Assembly: GCA_945861255.1 (NCBI GenBank)
Contig: CAMAUG010000026.1
Coordinates: 1-20,866, forward strand
DNA length: 20,866 bases
Source of the DNA: Candidatus Sulfopaludibacter sp. SbA3
GTDB taxonomy: Bacteria > Acidobacteriota > Terriglobia > Bryobacterales > Bryobacteraceae
Reading direction: 5' to 3'
The position numbers and the translations under genes were made by a program. Under the pieces are notes generated by a model. The model saw only the letters and a list, made by a program, of their open reading frames with translations. It was not told where the DNA came from and did not search any database. Below, piece after piece: positions 1 through 6,587 of the stretch. Every line of letters begins with the position of its first letter. Position 1 is the stretch's first letter.

Positions 1-2
1 CG

Positions 3-281
3 CATCATCATGGAGAGCTGGAAACGGTGCTGTATATCGTCAGGGGCCGCGCGCGTTTCCGGTGGGGAGAGAAGCTGGAATACGCGGAGGAGGCGGGTCC
101 GGGAGATTTTATCTATGTGCCGCCGTATGTACCTCACCAGGAGATGAACGCCAATCCCGACGAACCCGTGGAAGCCGTGGTGGTGCGCAGCGGGCAGGAA
201 CCCATCGTCGTGAATCTGGATATCGAAAGCCCGGAACCAGCGCGGCCGGGGCCGGACCCGTTTCACTCGAACACGGGGTGA
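3..281 (+). CDS. cupin-domain protein, 5' truncated by window edge
   Basis: The open frame runs in from the window edge, so the start codon is not visible; the in-frame GTG at 27 is probably internal. The visible part begins with HHHGELE, which fits the first cupin motif (HxH...E), and continues LYIVRG. The second motif appears as GDFIYVPPYVPHQEMN, with the expected Pro, His and Asn. These residues normally bind a metal ion in a small beta-barrel. Single-domain cupins of this size include sugar isomerases, dioxygenases and sensors, and nothing here tells them apart. The C-terminus is a proline-rich tail without a domain. The next gene, on the other strand, ends 4 nt downstream, so the two genes are tail-to-tail. 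Family call is firm; function is unknown. Confidence 0.8.
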   Translation, partial: HHHGELETVLYIVRGRARFRWGEKLEYAEEAGPGDFIYVPPYVPHQEMNANPDEPVEAVVVRSGQEPIVVNLDIESPEPARPGPDPFHSNTG

Positions 282-285
282 GAAG

Positions 286-687
286 TCAGCGCCGCTGCCG
301 GGTGCGCATGAGGACGAAGTGTGAGTCGAAGGCCCACACGGGAATTTCCAACCGGATGGCGAGAGCCGCCGTTACGGCATCCACCAAAGTGATTGCGTGA
401 TCGTCGAAGCGTTCCAGGAAACCGGCGGCGTTTGCATAATCGGCCGGCTCGGGGCTAAGAAGTACCGCGCCGTCGAACATTTCACCCAGCCATTGCCGGG
501 CATACTTCCCGCCCAATCGGCGCAGCATCAGCGTATACGCCTCACACAGCGTTGCGTAATGGATCGCGATCGCCAGGCGGCGCCGCCCCAAAGCCGCCAA
601 CTCCAAGTTCGCCCGCGAGTGATATTGATCGGAGGGATCCGCCAGGGCGTAGAGAGGTCCGGTATCGGCCAGAATCAACGGCGTCAT
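286..687 (-). CDS. PIN-domain ribonuclease toxin, VapC-like
   Basis: A 133-residue protein of the usual VapC size. PIN-domain acidic residues are in the expected order: Asp in LILADTGPLYAL near the N-terminus, Glu in ATLCEAYTL in the middle, Asp in TLVDAVTAALA, and Asp in WAFDSHF near the end. In this family they bind Mg2+ for RNA cleavage, often of initiator tRNA or rRNA; the target here cannot be read from sequence. Its ATG overlaps the TGA of the upstream antitoxin-like gene by 4 nt (ATGA), the classic coupled arrangement for a type II toxin-antitoxin pair. All key residues look intact, so the toxin is probably active. Confidence 0.85.
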   Translation of the reverse strand: MTPLILADTGPLYALADPSDQYHSRANLELAALGRRRLAIAIHYATLCEAYTLMLRRLGGKYARQWLGEMFDGAVLLSPEPADYANAAGFLERFDDHAITLVDAVTAALAIRLEIPVWAFDSHFVLMRTRQRR

Positions 688-929
688 ATCCCGGCAAGAT
701 AACGATCATGACGGACGCTGACATCTCTCGTGCCGCTGCCTTTCTTGGCGGGGGTGATGCGGAACTTGCGCGCTTCCTGGGAAAAGCCTCTGCGGCCGAG
801 GAATTCCTTGAGCGCCGCTTGCACCACCGCGGTTAACGCGGGTGTAATCTCTTGCTGCCTAAGGTAGGCTTCCAGCGGCGCTTCGATGTCTTTGCCGATG
901 GTAACCGTGGCCCTTCGCATACCCGCCAT
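684..929 (-). CDS. ribbon-helix-helix-like antitoxin, VapB-like
   Basis: An 81-residue protein directly upstream of and overlapping the PIN toxin. The N-terminal segment MRRATVTIGKDIEAPLEAYL resembles a short DNA-binding strand plus helix of ribbon-helix-helix/CopG antitoxins. The rest (RKFRITPAKKGSGTRDVSV) is charged and probably wraps the toxin. The frame is open further upstream to 1040, but that extension overlaps the divergent gene start and is unlikely. I chose the ATG at 929; the ATG at 920 is the alternative. No clear Shine-Dalgarno precedes either, so the transcript may be leaderless or weakly translated. Autoregulation is expected from the family, and a candidate operator lies at 934-956. 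The family name is inferred mainly from context and size. Confidence 0.7.
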   Translation of the reverse strand: MAGMRRATVTIGKDIEAPLEAYLRQQEITPALTAVVQAALKEFLGRRGFSQEARKFRITPAKKGSGTRDVSVRHDRYLAGI

Positions 930-933
930 GTTA

Positions 934-956
934 GCACCACTTTCACCACTTGGTGC
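934..956. promoter_or_regulatory. candidate operator of the VapBC pair
   Basis: An inverted repeat GCACCA (934-939) and TGGTGC (951-956) flanks an overlapping direct repeat CACCACTT (935-942 and 944-951). It begins 5 nt upstream of the proposed antitoxin start, inside the divergent intergenic region. Ribbon-helix-helix antitoxins typically bind short repeated motifs of this kind to repress their own operon. No convincing -35/-10 pair could be paired with it. Confidence 0.4.
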
Positions 957-995
957 GGCTATCCGCATGCCGCTACAATCGTGAGTATCCACGCC

Positions 996-1418
996 ATGCC
1001 GGCCGCCACCCACGTTTTCGAAGTTACTAATGACATCCATGAAGTCGCACGCTTAAGCGAAGCACTGGGGGCTTTATGGGCGCAGCGCGAATTGCCGCCC
1101 GAAGGGGAGATGGACGCGACGCTCGCGCTGGAGGAAATTCTGAGCAATGTGATCCGGCATGGCTTTCAACCCGGCCAGGCATCTGAAATTCGGGTGCGTG
1201 TCTCGTTCGAACCCTCGGCGTATGAAATCGAGGTCATCGATAATGCCGCACCCTACAATCCTCTGCTGCGCGAAGATCCGGATCTCAACGTTCCTATCGC
1301 ACAACGCCGTCCCGGCGGCTTGGGTATTTTCCTGGTCAAGAAGCTAGCTGATGAGCTTCGTTACGATTATCGCGACGGGCGAAATCACCTCGTATTTCGC
1401 AAGAACCTTCCGGCGTGA
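996..1418 (+). CDS. RsbW-like anti-sigma/ATP-binding regulatory protein
   Basis: A 140-residue single-domain GHKL ATPase. The N-box is seen as LALEEILSNVIRHG (Glu and Asn coordinate Mg-ATP), the G1 region as VIDNAAPYNP, and the lid/G2 region as RRPGGLGIFLVKKLADELRY. There is no dimerisation/His domain, so it fits the RsbW/SpoIIAB-like serine kinase or anti-sigma group, not a full histidine kinase. The ATG at 996 was chosen; an in-frame GTG at 981 would add five residues, and more upstream starts run into the antitoxin promoter region. No partner anti-anti-sigma (STAS) gene or PP2C phosphatase is visible nearby, so its target is not in this window. It is transcribed divergently from the toxin-antitoxin pair. 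Confidence 0.8.
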   Translation: MPAATHVFEVTNDIHEVARLSEALGALWAQRELPPEGEMDATLALEEILSNVIRHGFQPGQASEIRVRVSFEPSAYEIEVIDNAAPYNPLLREDPDLNVPIAQRRPGGLGIFLVKKLADELRYDYRDGRNHLVFRKNLPA

Positions 1419-1515
1419 CGGGAGCGGTTCCCGCCCCGTGGTTGCCAAAATACGGTTTTATTCGCCCGGCGCTTGGCTAACATTCGGTGTAGAATCAGGG
1501 GTCGAGGATTTCCAT

Positions 1516-2466
1516 ATGCTCCTTCCCAAACTGTTCGTCATTTGCACAGCCTTTCTGGCATCCACAGCACTGCGCGCGCAGACGTGGCAACCGCCGGCCG
1601 ATGCGCAGCGCTGCCCCTCCAAGTGGGGCGCGGGCGATCAACGCGGAGCGGGGAATCACATGAAGCCTGCAACCGTGCTGCGCGCCGCGCGCCTGATTCG
1701 CACGGGCGAAGCGATCGAGCTTGGGCGAGTGCTCTCCGCCTCCATGCCGCTTTCCGCGGGGCGCAGCTTCAGCCTCAACACCAAGCGCACCACGATGGTG
1801 GCGGAGAGCAACCGGCGCGGGTCGAACGAGGAATTGATTGTTGCCGAAATGGGCCAGGTGGGCACGCAGTTCGACGGTTTCAGCCACCAGACCGTCGGCA
1901 ACAGCATGTACAACTGCTTTAAAGTCGACGAAGTTTCCACGCGCAACGGCTTCACCAAGCTGGGAATCGAGAACGTGGGTTTTCTGATGACGCGCGGAGT
2001 GCTGATCGACGTGGCGGCGCTGAAAAGCGTCGCGATGTTGCCCGATACGTATGAAATAACCGTGGCCGACCTGCAAGCGGCGCTGAAGCGGCAGAGCTTG
2101 ACGATTGAACCGGGCGACGCGGTGTTCATCCACACCGGCTGGGGCAAGTTGTGGGGCGTGGACAACGCGCGTTACTCGAAAGGCAATCCGGGCATAGGTG
2201 CACCGGCGGCGGAATGGTTGGCTCGTCAGGATCCGATGCTGGTGGGCTCCGACGTGGCGCCCGTGGAAATTTCCCCCAATCCGGATAAGCAGATCAGCCT
2301 GCCCGTCCACCAGATCATGCTGGTGGTCAACGGCATTCATCTGTTGGAGAACATGAAGCTGGATGAACTGGCCGCCAAGCAGGTGTCCGAGTTCGCCTTC
2401 ATTCTTGAACCTCTTAAGCTTCAGGGCGCCACCGGTTCCACGGTCGCGCCCGTAGCAGTGCGATGA
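1516..2466 (+). CDS. exported cyclase-family (kynurenine formamidase-like) hydrolase
   Basis: A 316-residue protein. It has a signal peptide (MLLPKLFVICTAFLASTALRAQ, cleavage probably after AQ), so it acts outside the cytoplasm. The rest matches the cyclase/kynurenine formamidase-like family of metal-dependent amide or ring hydrolases. The metal-site motif, normally HxGTHxDxxxH, reads Q114-VGT-Q118-F-D120-GFS-H124, so two of the usual His are Gln. Later family landmarks are present (TRGVLIDV, EPGDAVFIHTGW, VGSDVAPVE, VNGIHLLENMKLDEL). The ATG at 1516 has GAGG at 1504-1507; the open frame upstream of it is spurious. It is followed 12 nt later by a paralogue, suggesting one operon. The substrate is unknown. 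Gln in this motif may define a subfamily, so loss of function is not implied. Confidence 0.85.
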   Translation: MLLPKLFVICTAFLASTALRAQTWQPPADAQRCPSKWGAGDQRGAGNHMKPATVLRAARLIRTGEAIELGRVLSASMPLSAGRSFSLNTKRTTMVAESNRRGSNEELIVAEMGQVGTQFDGFSHQTVGNSMYNCFKVDEVSTRNGFTKLGIENVGFLMTRGVLIDVAALKSVAMLPDTYEITVADLQAALKRQSLTIEPGDAVFIHTGWGKLWGVDNARYSKGNPGIGAPAAEWLARQDPMLVGSDVAPVEISPNPDKQISLPVHQIMLVVNGIHLLENMKLDELAAKQVSEFAFILEPLKLQGATGSTVAPVAVR

Positions 2467-2478
2467 GAGGAACGCATT

Positions 2479-3462
2479 ATGAAAAAGACAACGGTGGTCC
2501 TGTGCGTGGTGCTCACCGGCGCAACCGTCGGCGCGGGGCGGCTTTTCTCGCAAGCAAGCGCGTCCAATCACAACGTGTCCGAAGCCGACTATGAGCGCTG
2601 GAAGAAGGAATTGTCGAATTGGGGACGCTGGGGCAAGGACGATCAGATTGGCGCGCTGAACCTGGTTACACCCGCGAAACGCAAGCAGGCCGCGGGACTG
2701 GTGAAGGAAGGCTTCTCGGTTTCGCTTGCCAGCGACGCCGACACCGTCAAGGCGGTCGATAATCCCAACCCATACGACCACACCATGCTCGCGATCGGCG
2801 CGGATCGCATCGCCATCACTTATCACGGCATCACCCACACGCACCTGGATTCGCTGGCGCACATCAACGCGGATGGCGTTTTTTTCAACGGCTATTCGCC
2901 GAACGCGGACGCGGTGATGAAGGAAGGCCACGCGAAGAATTCGATCCACAACCTGAAGAGCGGTATTTTCACGCGCGGCGTTCTAATCGATATCCCGCGT
3001 CTCAAAGGCGTGCCGTACCTGGAGCCGGGTACTCCCATTTACGTGGAAGACCTGGAGGCCTGGGAAAAACAGGCGGGCGTGAAAGTGGGTGCCGGTGACG
3101 CGCTCTTTGTGCGTACGGGCGTATGGGCGCGCCGCAAGGCTGCCGGTCCATGGTTGCGCGGGCGGGCCGAAGGCGCCAGGTCGGCGGGGCTCGATCCATC
3201 CGTGATTCCGTGGCTTAAGAAGCGCGACATCGCACTGTTGGGCAGCGACCACCCGCAGTACGTCGCGCCGGCTCCTTTGCGGGGCGCCGTGCACGATTTT
3301 GCGCTGCTCTACTTGGGCATTCATTTATTCGATAACTGTGATTTAGAGGCGCTCAGCGAAGCCGCCGCCGCGCGCAAACGCTGGGAGTTTCTGCTAACTG
3401 CCGCGCCGCTACCGATTCGTGGTGGAACCGGTTCCCCGCTGAATCCCATAGCGACTTTTTGA
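2479..3462 (+). CDS. exported cyclase-family hydrolase, second paralogue
   Basis: A 327-residue protein. The signal sequence is MKKTTVVLCVVLTGATVGAG, continuing RLFSQASA. The metal-site region is YHGITHTHLDSLAH: His116, His120, His122, Asp124 and His128 are all present, unlike the upstream paralogue. Shared landmarks are KSGIFTRGVLIDIPRLKG, VGAGDALFVRTGVWARR, LLGSDHPQYVAP and LLYLGIHLFDNCDLE. The ATG at 2479 follows a purine-rich GAGAGGAACG stretch. The stop of the first cyclase lies 12 nt upstream and the amidohydrolase-like gene starts 22 nt downstream, so co-transcription is very likely. Likely role: hydrolysis of an amide, lactone or cyclic compound in the periplasm. Tandem, divergent paralogues suggest two steps or two related substrates. 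Confidence 0.87.
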   Translation: MKKTTVVLCVVLTGATVGAGRLFSQASASNHNVSEADYERWKKELSNWGRWGKDDQIGALNLVTPAKRKQAAGLVKEGFSVSLASDADTVKAVDNPNPYDHTMLAIGADRIAITYHGITHTHLDSLAHINADGVFFNGYSPNADAVMKEGHAKNSIHNLKSGIFTRGVLIDIPRLKGVPYLEPGTPIYVEDLEAWEKQAGVKVGAGDALFVRTGVWARRKAAGPWLRGRAEGARSAGLDPSVIPWLKKRDIALLGSDHPQYVAPAPLRGAVHDFALLYLGIHLFDNCDLEALSEAAAARKRWEFLLTAAPLPIRGGTGSPLNPIATF

Positions 3463-3484
3463 TGACAAAGGGAGATTATGTGCC

Positions 3485-4486
3485 ATGCGATTCATTTCAG
3501 ATTCATGCTGTCCTGCACCGCTCCCTGACGGTCGTGGCTCGGAAACCGTTGCCGGGCAGCCACGGTCGGGAAGCGGTTACAGGCCCGGGTTGCACGCTAA
3601 CTTCTGCAAGCTGGTCTTAAGTTCATGTCTTACGGCGGCCGTCGCGCTCGGCCAAGCCCGTCTGGACGGCGTAATCGACATCCACGCCCATAGCAGCCCC
3701 GACAGCACGGCGCGCTCCATCGACGCAATCGATCTGGCGAAGCTGGCCAAAGCACGCGGCATGCGCGGACTGGTGCTGAAGAATCACTACGAATCGACGG
3801 CGGCCCTGGCGTATATCGTCCGTAAGGAAGTGCCCGGGATTGAGATTTTCGGCGGTATCGACTTGAACCGCTCGGTCGGCGGCGTGAACCCGGCGGCCGT
3901 CGAGCGGATGATCATGATGGCCGGAGGCTACGGGAAAGTCGTGTGGTTCCCCACGTTCGATTCGGAGAACGCTGCGCGCTACGAGAAAGCGAACCGCCCG
4001 TTCGTTTCCGTTTCCAAGAACGGCCAGTTGCTGCCCGAAGTTCGCGACGTGATCGCATTGATTGCCAAGAGCCAGCTGACCATGGAGACCGGACATTCTT
4101 CGGCGGAAGAAGGTCTGATGCTGGTCAAGGAAGCTAAGCGGCAAGGCGTGCGGCACGTGGTGGTCACGCACGCCATTGCCCCACCCATCCGCATGTCCAT
4201 CCCGCAGATGCAGGAGGCGGTTCGGGACGGAGCCATGATTGAATTCGTCTACGGGAACTTGATTGGCGCGAAACCCAGTTCCACCGCCGCCGATTTCGCG
4301 AGGGTGATCCGAGCGGTGGGTCCCGCCAACTGCATTCTGTCTAGCGACCTGGGCCAGCCCAACAATCCGGTGCATCCCGATGGCCTCGCCGCTTACTTCG
4401 AGGTCCTGCGCAAGGCAGGCCTCACTCAGGCTGAGATCGATCTGATGTCCAAGACGAATCCAGCCAAGGCACTCGGGTTACAGTAA
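3485..4486 (+). CDS. exported amidohydrolase-like protein (DUF6282-like)
   Basis: A 333-residue frame whose conserved core starts at about residue 60. DGVIDIHAHSSPDS supplies an HxH metal motif (His67, His69), followed by GLVLKNHYES, METGHSSAEE, VVVTHAIAPP and ILSSDLGQP, consistent with a TIM-barrel metallohydrolase; I recall the family as DUF6282. The 5' part is odd: residues 10-35 are encoded by a palindromic repeat (3517-3577) lying before the hydrophobic stretch CKLVLSSCLTAAVALGQA, which looks like the real signal peptide. ATG 3485 has GGGAG upstream. The ATG at 3478 gives only 16 codons before a stop. A TTG at 3590 could be a start just ahead of the signal peptide. Operon position suggests a role in the same pathway as the cyclases. 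Confidence 0.72.
   Translation: MRFISDSCCPAPLPDGRGSETVAGQPRSGSGYRPGLHANFCKLVLSSCLTAAVALGQARLDGVIDIHAHSSPDSTARSIDAIDLAKLAKARGMRGLVLKNHYESTAALAYIVRKEVPGIEIFGGIDLNRSVGGVNPAAVERMIMMAGGYGKVVWFPTFDSENAARYEKANRPFVSVSKNGQLLPEVRDVIALIAKSQLTMETGHSSAEEGLMLVKEAKRQGVRHVVVTHAIAPPIRMSIPQMQEAVRDGAMIEFVYGNLIGAKPSSTAADFARVIRAVGPANCILSSDLGQPNNPVHPDGLAAYFEVLRKAGLTQAEIDLMSKTNPAKALGLQ
3517..3577. repeat. REP-like imperfect palindrome inside a coding 5' end
   Basis: The left arm (3517-3540, starting ACCGCTCCCTGACGG) and right arm (about 3557-3577, ending CGGGAAGCGGT) are reverse complements over AGCCACG, GTC, GGG/CCC and AGCGGT, with one gap. The translation PLPDGRGSETVAG is a peptide string I recall from many unrelated Solibacter-type proteins, which suggests a dispersed repeat. 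That recollection was not checked. No second copy was found in this window. Confidence 0.6.
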
Positions 4487-4542
4487 CGGCAATAGCATGG
4501 ATGCCGCATGGACGGGAGGGAGGAGGCGGCAGTAAATCGGAT

Positions 4543-4896
4543 ATGATTCTCGAGGTCGCGATTCTCGACTTGATTCCGGGCAAGCGCAACGAATTTGAGA
4601 CTGCGTTCCAGAAAGCCGCGCCCATCATCGCCGCCGCCGAGGGTTGCATCTCTCACGAACTGCAACGCTGCGTGGAACGTCCCGACCGCTACATCCTTCT
4701 GGTGCGCTGGGAATCGCTGCAGCATCACACCGAGAGATTCCGAAAATCCGGGCCGTGCCAGGAATGGAAGCGCCTGCTCCATCGCTTTTACGATCCATTT
4801 CCGACAGTCGAGCACTATGAGCCGATCGTCGAATCGGCCCCATCCAAATCACTCCCACTTACCACACGCAGCGACGAACCAGACGGTGTGCATTAG
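4543..4896 (+). CDS. antibiotic biosynthesis monooxygenase (ABM)-domain protein
   Basis: A 117-residue protein with the small dimeric ferredoxin-like ABM fold. It begins MILEVAILDLIPGKRNEFETAF, with AAEGCISHELQRCVERPDRYILLVRWESLQHHTERFR as the family core: first strand, helix, then the paired strand ending in a W-E-S turn. Relatives oxidise quinol-type aromatics without cofactors, or act as haem or small-molecule binding proteins. No signal peptide is present, so it is cytoplasmic. ATG 4543 fits the domain start; a GGAGGGAGGAGG stretch lies about 17-28 nt upstream, further than ideal. An in-frame ATG at 4501 is a less likely start. It is the last gene of the cyclase cluster, 56 nt after the amidohydrolase-like gene. 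Its stop codon overlaps that of the convergent kinase gene. Confidence 0.8.
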   Translation: MILEVAILDLIPGKRNEFETAFQKAAPIIAAAEGCISHELQRCVERPDRYILLVRWESLQHHTERFRKSGPCQEWKRLLHRFYDPFPTVEHYEPIVESAPSKSLPLTTRSDEPDGVH

Positions 4897-6080
4897 GTCC
4901 GGCGAGCGGGTTGGCTGAGAAAGCGCTGAATGGTCTGCCACAGTACGGTGGCTTCCACCGGCTTGGCGATGAACCCCTGCAGTCCCTGCCGCTGGCAGCG
5001 GATCCGTGTCTCGTCGGAAAAGTCCGCGGTCAGCGCCAGAACAGGCACGTTTTCGTATCCGGCCACTTTGCGAATCGCCACGGTGGTTTGCAACCCATCC
5101 ATGACGGGCATTTGAAGATCCATCAGAATGAGATCGTAGCGTTTGTTCTTCACAGCGCGCAGTGCGGATTCGCCGTCCAGGACCGTGTCCGCTTGCACGC
5201 CTTGGCGCTCCAGTGCACGCCGGATGACCGTCAAACCCACTGGATTATCGTCCACCGCCAAGATGGCCGTACCCGTCGAAGCAGAATCCTGTGTCGTAGT
5301 CTTGGCCGGCGGTTCGGCAACAGTGGCGGCAGCGTGGAGCTGCTCCGGTATCCGCAAGCGCAGATGGACCCGGAAAATGGAGCCTACTCCCGGCTCGCTC
5401 TGGACCTCGATCGCTCCACCCATGAGTGAAACCAGTTTGCTCGATAGCGCCAGACCCAGCCCCACACCGGGATAATTTCGAGTCGGCCCTTGATCCAATT
5501 GGCGGAAAGATTCGAACAGGTGCTGGCGCTGCTCCGAGGGAATTCCGATCCCAGTGTCGCGCACAGCGATATTCAGGCGCCCGCGTCCTTCCCCCAGCGG
5601 TTCGAACGACAGTTTAAGTTCCACGCTCCCGCGCTGAGTGAATTTCACGCCGTTATCCAATAGATGGGAAATCACTTGGGTGATCCGGCCCGCGTCGCCG
5701 ATGAGGGTTTCCGGAAGCGTCGCGTCGAGCGTTGTCACCAGACGTAGGCCCTTGGCCGCAGCCTTGGCCGCTTCCGGGCCCACTGCGGCTCCAACCACTT
5801 CTTTCACGCTGAATTCAGATTCGTCAAGCTTCGTCCCGCCGGATTCCAGGGAGGCGTATTCCAGCGTGGCGCTCAACAGACGGAACAGGTCCTCCGCGCA
5901 CGTCTTCGTGGTGGTAACGTAACCCTTCTGCTCCTCATTCAGAGGAGTTTCCAGCAGCAAATCGAGCAGACCCAGCATCCCACTCACGGGCGTGCGGATC
6001 TCATGATTCAGGCTCGACAGGAACGCGCTCTTGAGACGGTCCACTTCGTGTTTTTCGGCCGGCGGCGTATTTAGTGGCAT
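4893..6080 (-). CDS. soluble hybrid histidine kinase with receiver domain
   Basis: A 395-residue protein with no membrane segment and almost no N-terminal sensor. HisKA: FLSSLNHEIRTPVSGMLG, phospho-acceptor His26. HATPase: N-box SHLLDNGVKFT with Asn143, G1 DTGIGIP (175-181), G2 GVGLGLALSSKLV (205-217). After a linker at about 245-270 comes a receiver: AVDDNP with Asp277/Asp278, phospho-acceptor Asp321 in LILMDLQMPVMDG, Thr351 and Lys373 (AKP). All catalytic residues are intact. Start choice: ATG 6080, with ATG 6089 as the alternative. The open frame to 6251 adds a non-domain, Pro/Arg-rich stretch and is probably spurious. The signal may reach it through a partner protein. No Hpt or output gene is adjacent. 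Its stop overlaps the ABM gene stop by 4 nt. Confidence 0.88.
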   Translation of the reverse strand: MPLNTPPAEKHEVDRLKSAFLSSLNHEIRTPVSGMLGLLDLLLETPLNEEQKGYVTTTKTCAEDLFRLLSATLEYASLESGGTKLDESEFSVKEVVGAAVGPEAAKAAAKGLRLVTTLDATLPETLIGDAGRITQVISHLLDNGVKFTQRGSVELKLSFEPLGEGRGRLNIAVRDTGIGIPSEQRQHLFESFRQLDQGPTRNYPGVGLGLALSSKLVSLMGGAIEVQSEPGVGSIFRVHLRLRIPEQLHAAATVAEPPAKTTTQDSASTGTAILAVDDNPVGLTVIRRALERQGVQADTVLDGESALRAVKNKRYDLILMDLQMPVMDGLQTTVAIRKVAGYENVPVLALTADFSDETRIRCQRQGLQGFIAKPVEATVLWQTIQRFLSQPARRT

Positions 6081-6225
6081 TACACCCATGCATGTAGGAG
6101 ATCGGCAGCTTGGGGCCAGAGGATTAGGGGATTGCCTGAGGGACCACTGGACACTTAGTACCAGTGAAAGGACGGGTAGCCGGGGAGGTTCTTCGTTTTG
6201 GGTCGCCCGGCGCGCAGGAATTCCG

Positions 6226-6549
6226 CTATCGCACGTAGTCCGGCGTCGCACGCAGCTTGCCGCGATGTGCCCTCAAATGCCGGTTCACATCTTCGAGCGA
6301 CGCGAACAGTCCCACAAATCCACTCTCGAGGTGCCGGGGATGCCGAGCCGTCTTCCTGAAGTCAAGGCCCCGAAACTGGTCGGTGACGGCGATCACTGCA
6401 GCTCCCAGCGGCCGATATTCGTGGGTGCCCTGGGCCCACGCGAGTCCCTTGGATTCGTCGATCCACAGCCCGAACGCCATAGCTCTCAGTGGAGCACGAA
6501 TCCAGAGGCAGCCAAAAGCCGCCGCAGCGGCCACGGTGGCGCGCCGCAT
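6226..6549 (-). CDS. hypothetical protein
   Basis: A 107-residue frame that I do not recognise. It looks coding because nearly all its codons end in G or C and the composition is protein-like (WIDESKGLAWAQGTHEYRPL, GFVGLFASLEDVNRHLRAHR). The N-terminus MRRATVAAAAAFGCLWIRAP could be a weak signal or anchor. Met24 at 6480 is an alternative start that would remove it, giving an 84-residue soluble protein. No good Shine-Dalgarno precedes either start. It sits between the kinase (same strand, 145 nt downstream) and the divergent CXXCH protein (start at 6588). No domain or partner can be named. Confidence 0.5.
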   Translation of the reverse strand: MRRATVAAAAAFGCLWIRAPLRAMAFGLWIDESKGLAWAQGTHEYRPLGAAVIAVTDQFRGLDFRKTARHPRHLESGFVGLFASLEDVNRHLRAHRGKLRATPDYVR

Positions 6550-6587
6550 GCGGAGCGTGGCGATGTCCTACAGCCTATATTGAAAGT

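Noticed and set aside
1419..1433. Short inverted repeat CGGGA/TCCCG after the RsbW-like gene
   Set aside because: Only 5-bp arms and no T-run, so it is too weak to call a terminator.
1495..2949. Long minus-strand open frame (484 codons) across both cyclase genes
   Set aside because: Antisense to two clear family members in GC-rich DNA; His/Arg/Val-rich composition typical of a shadow frame and no domain seen.
6081..6251. N-terminal extension of the hybrid kinase
   Set aside because: Pro/Arg-rich with no domain, and it overlaps the end of the next gene; the start at 6080 or 6089 fits the HisKA domain better.
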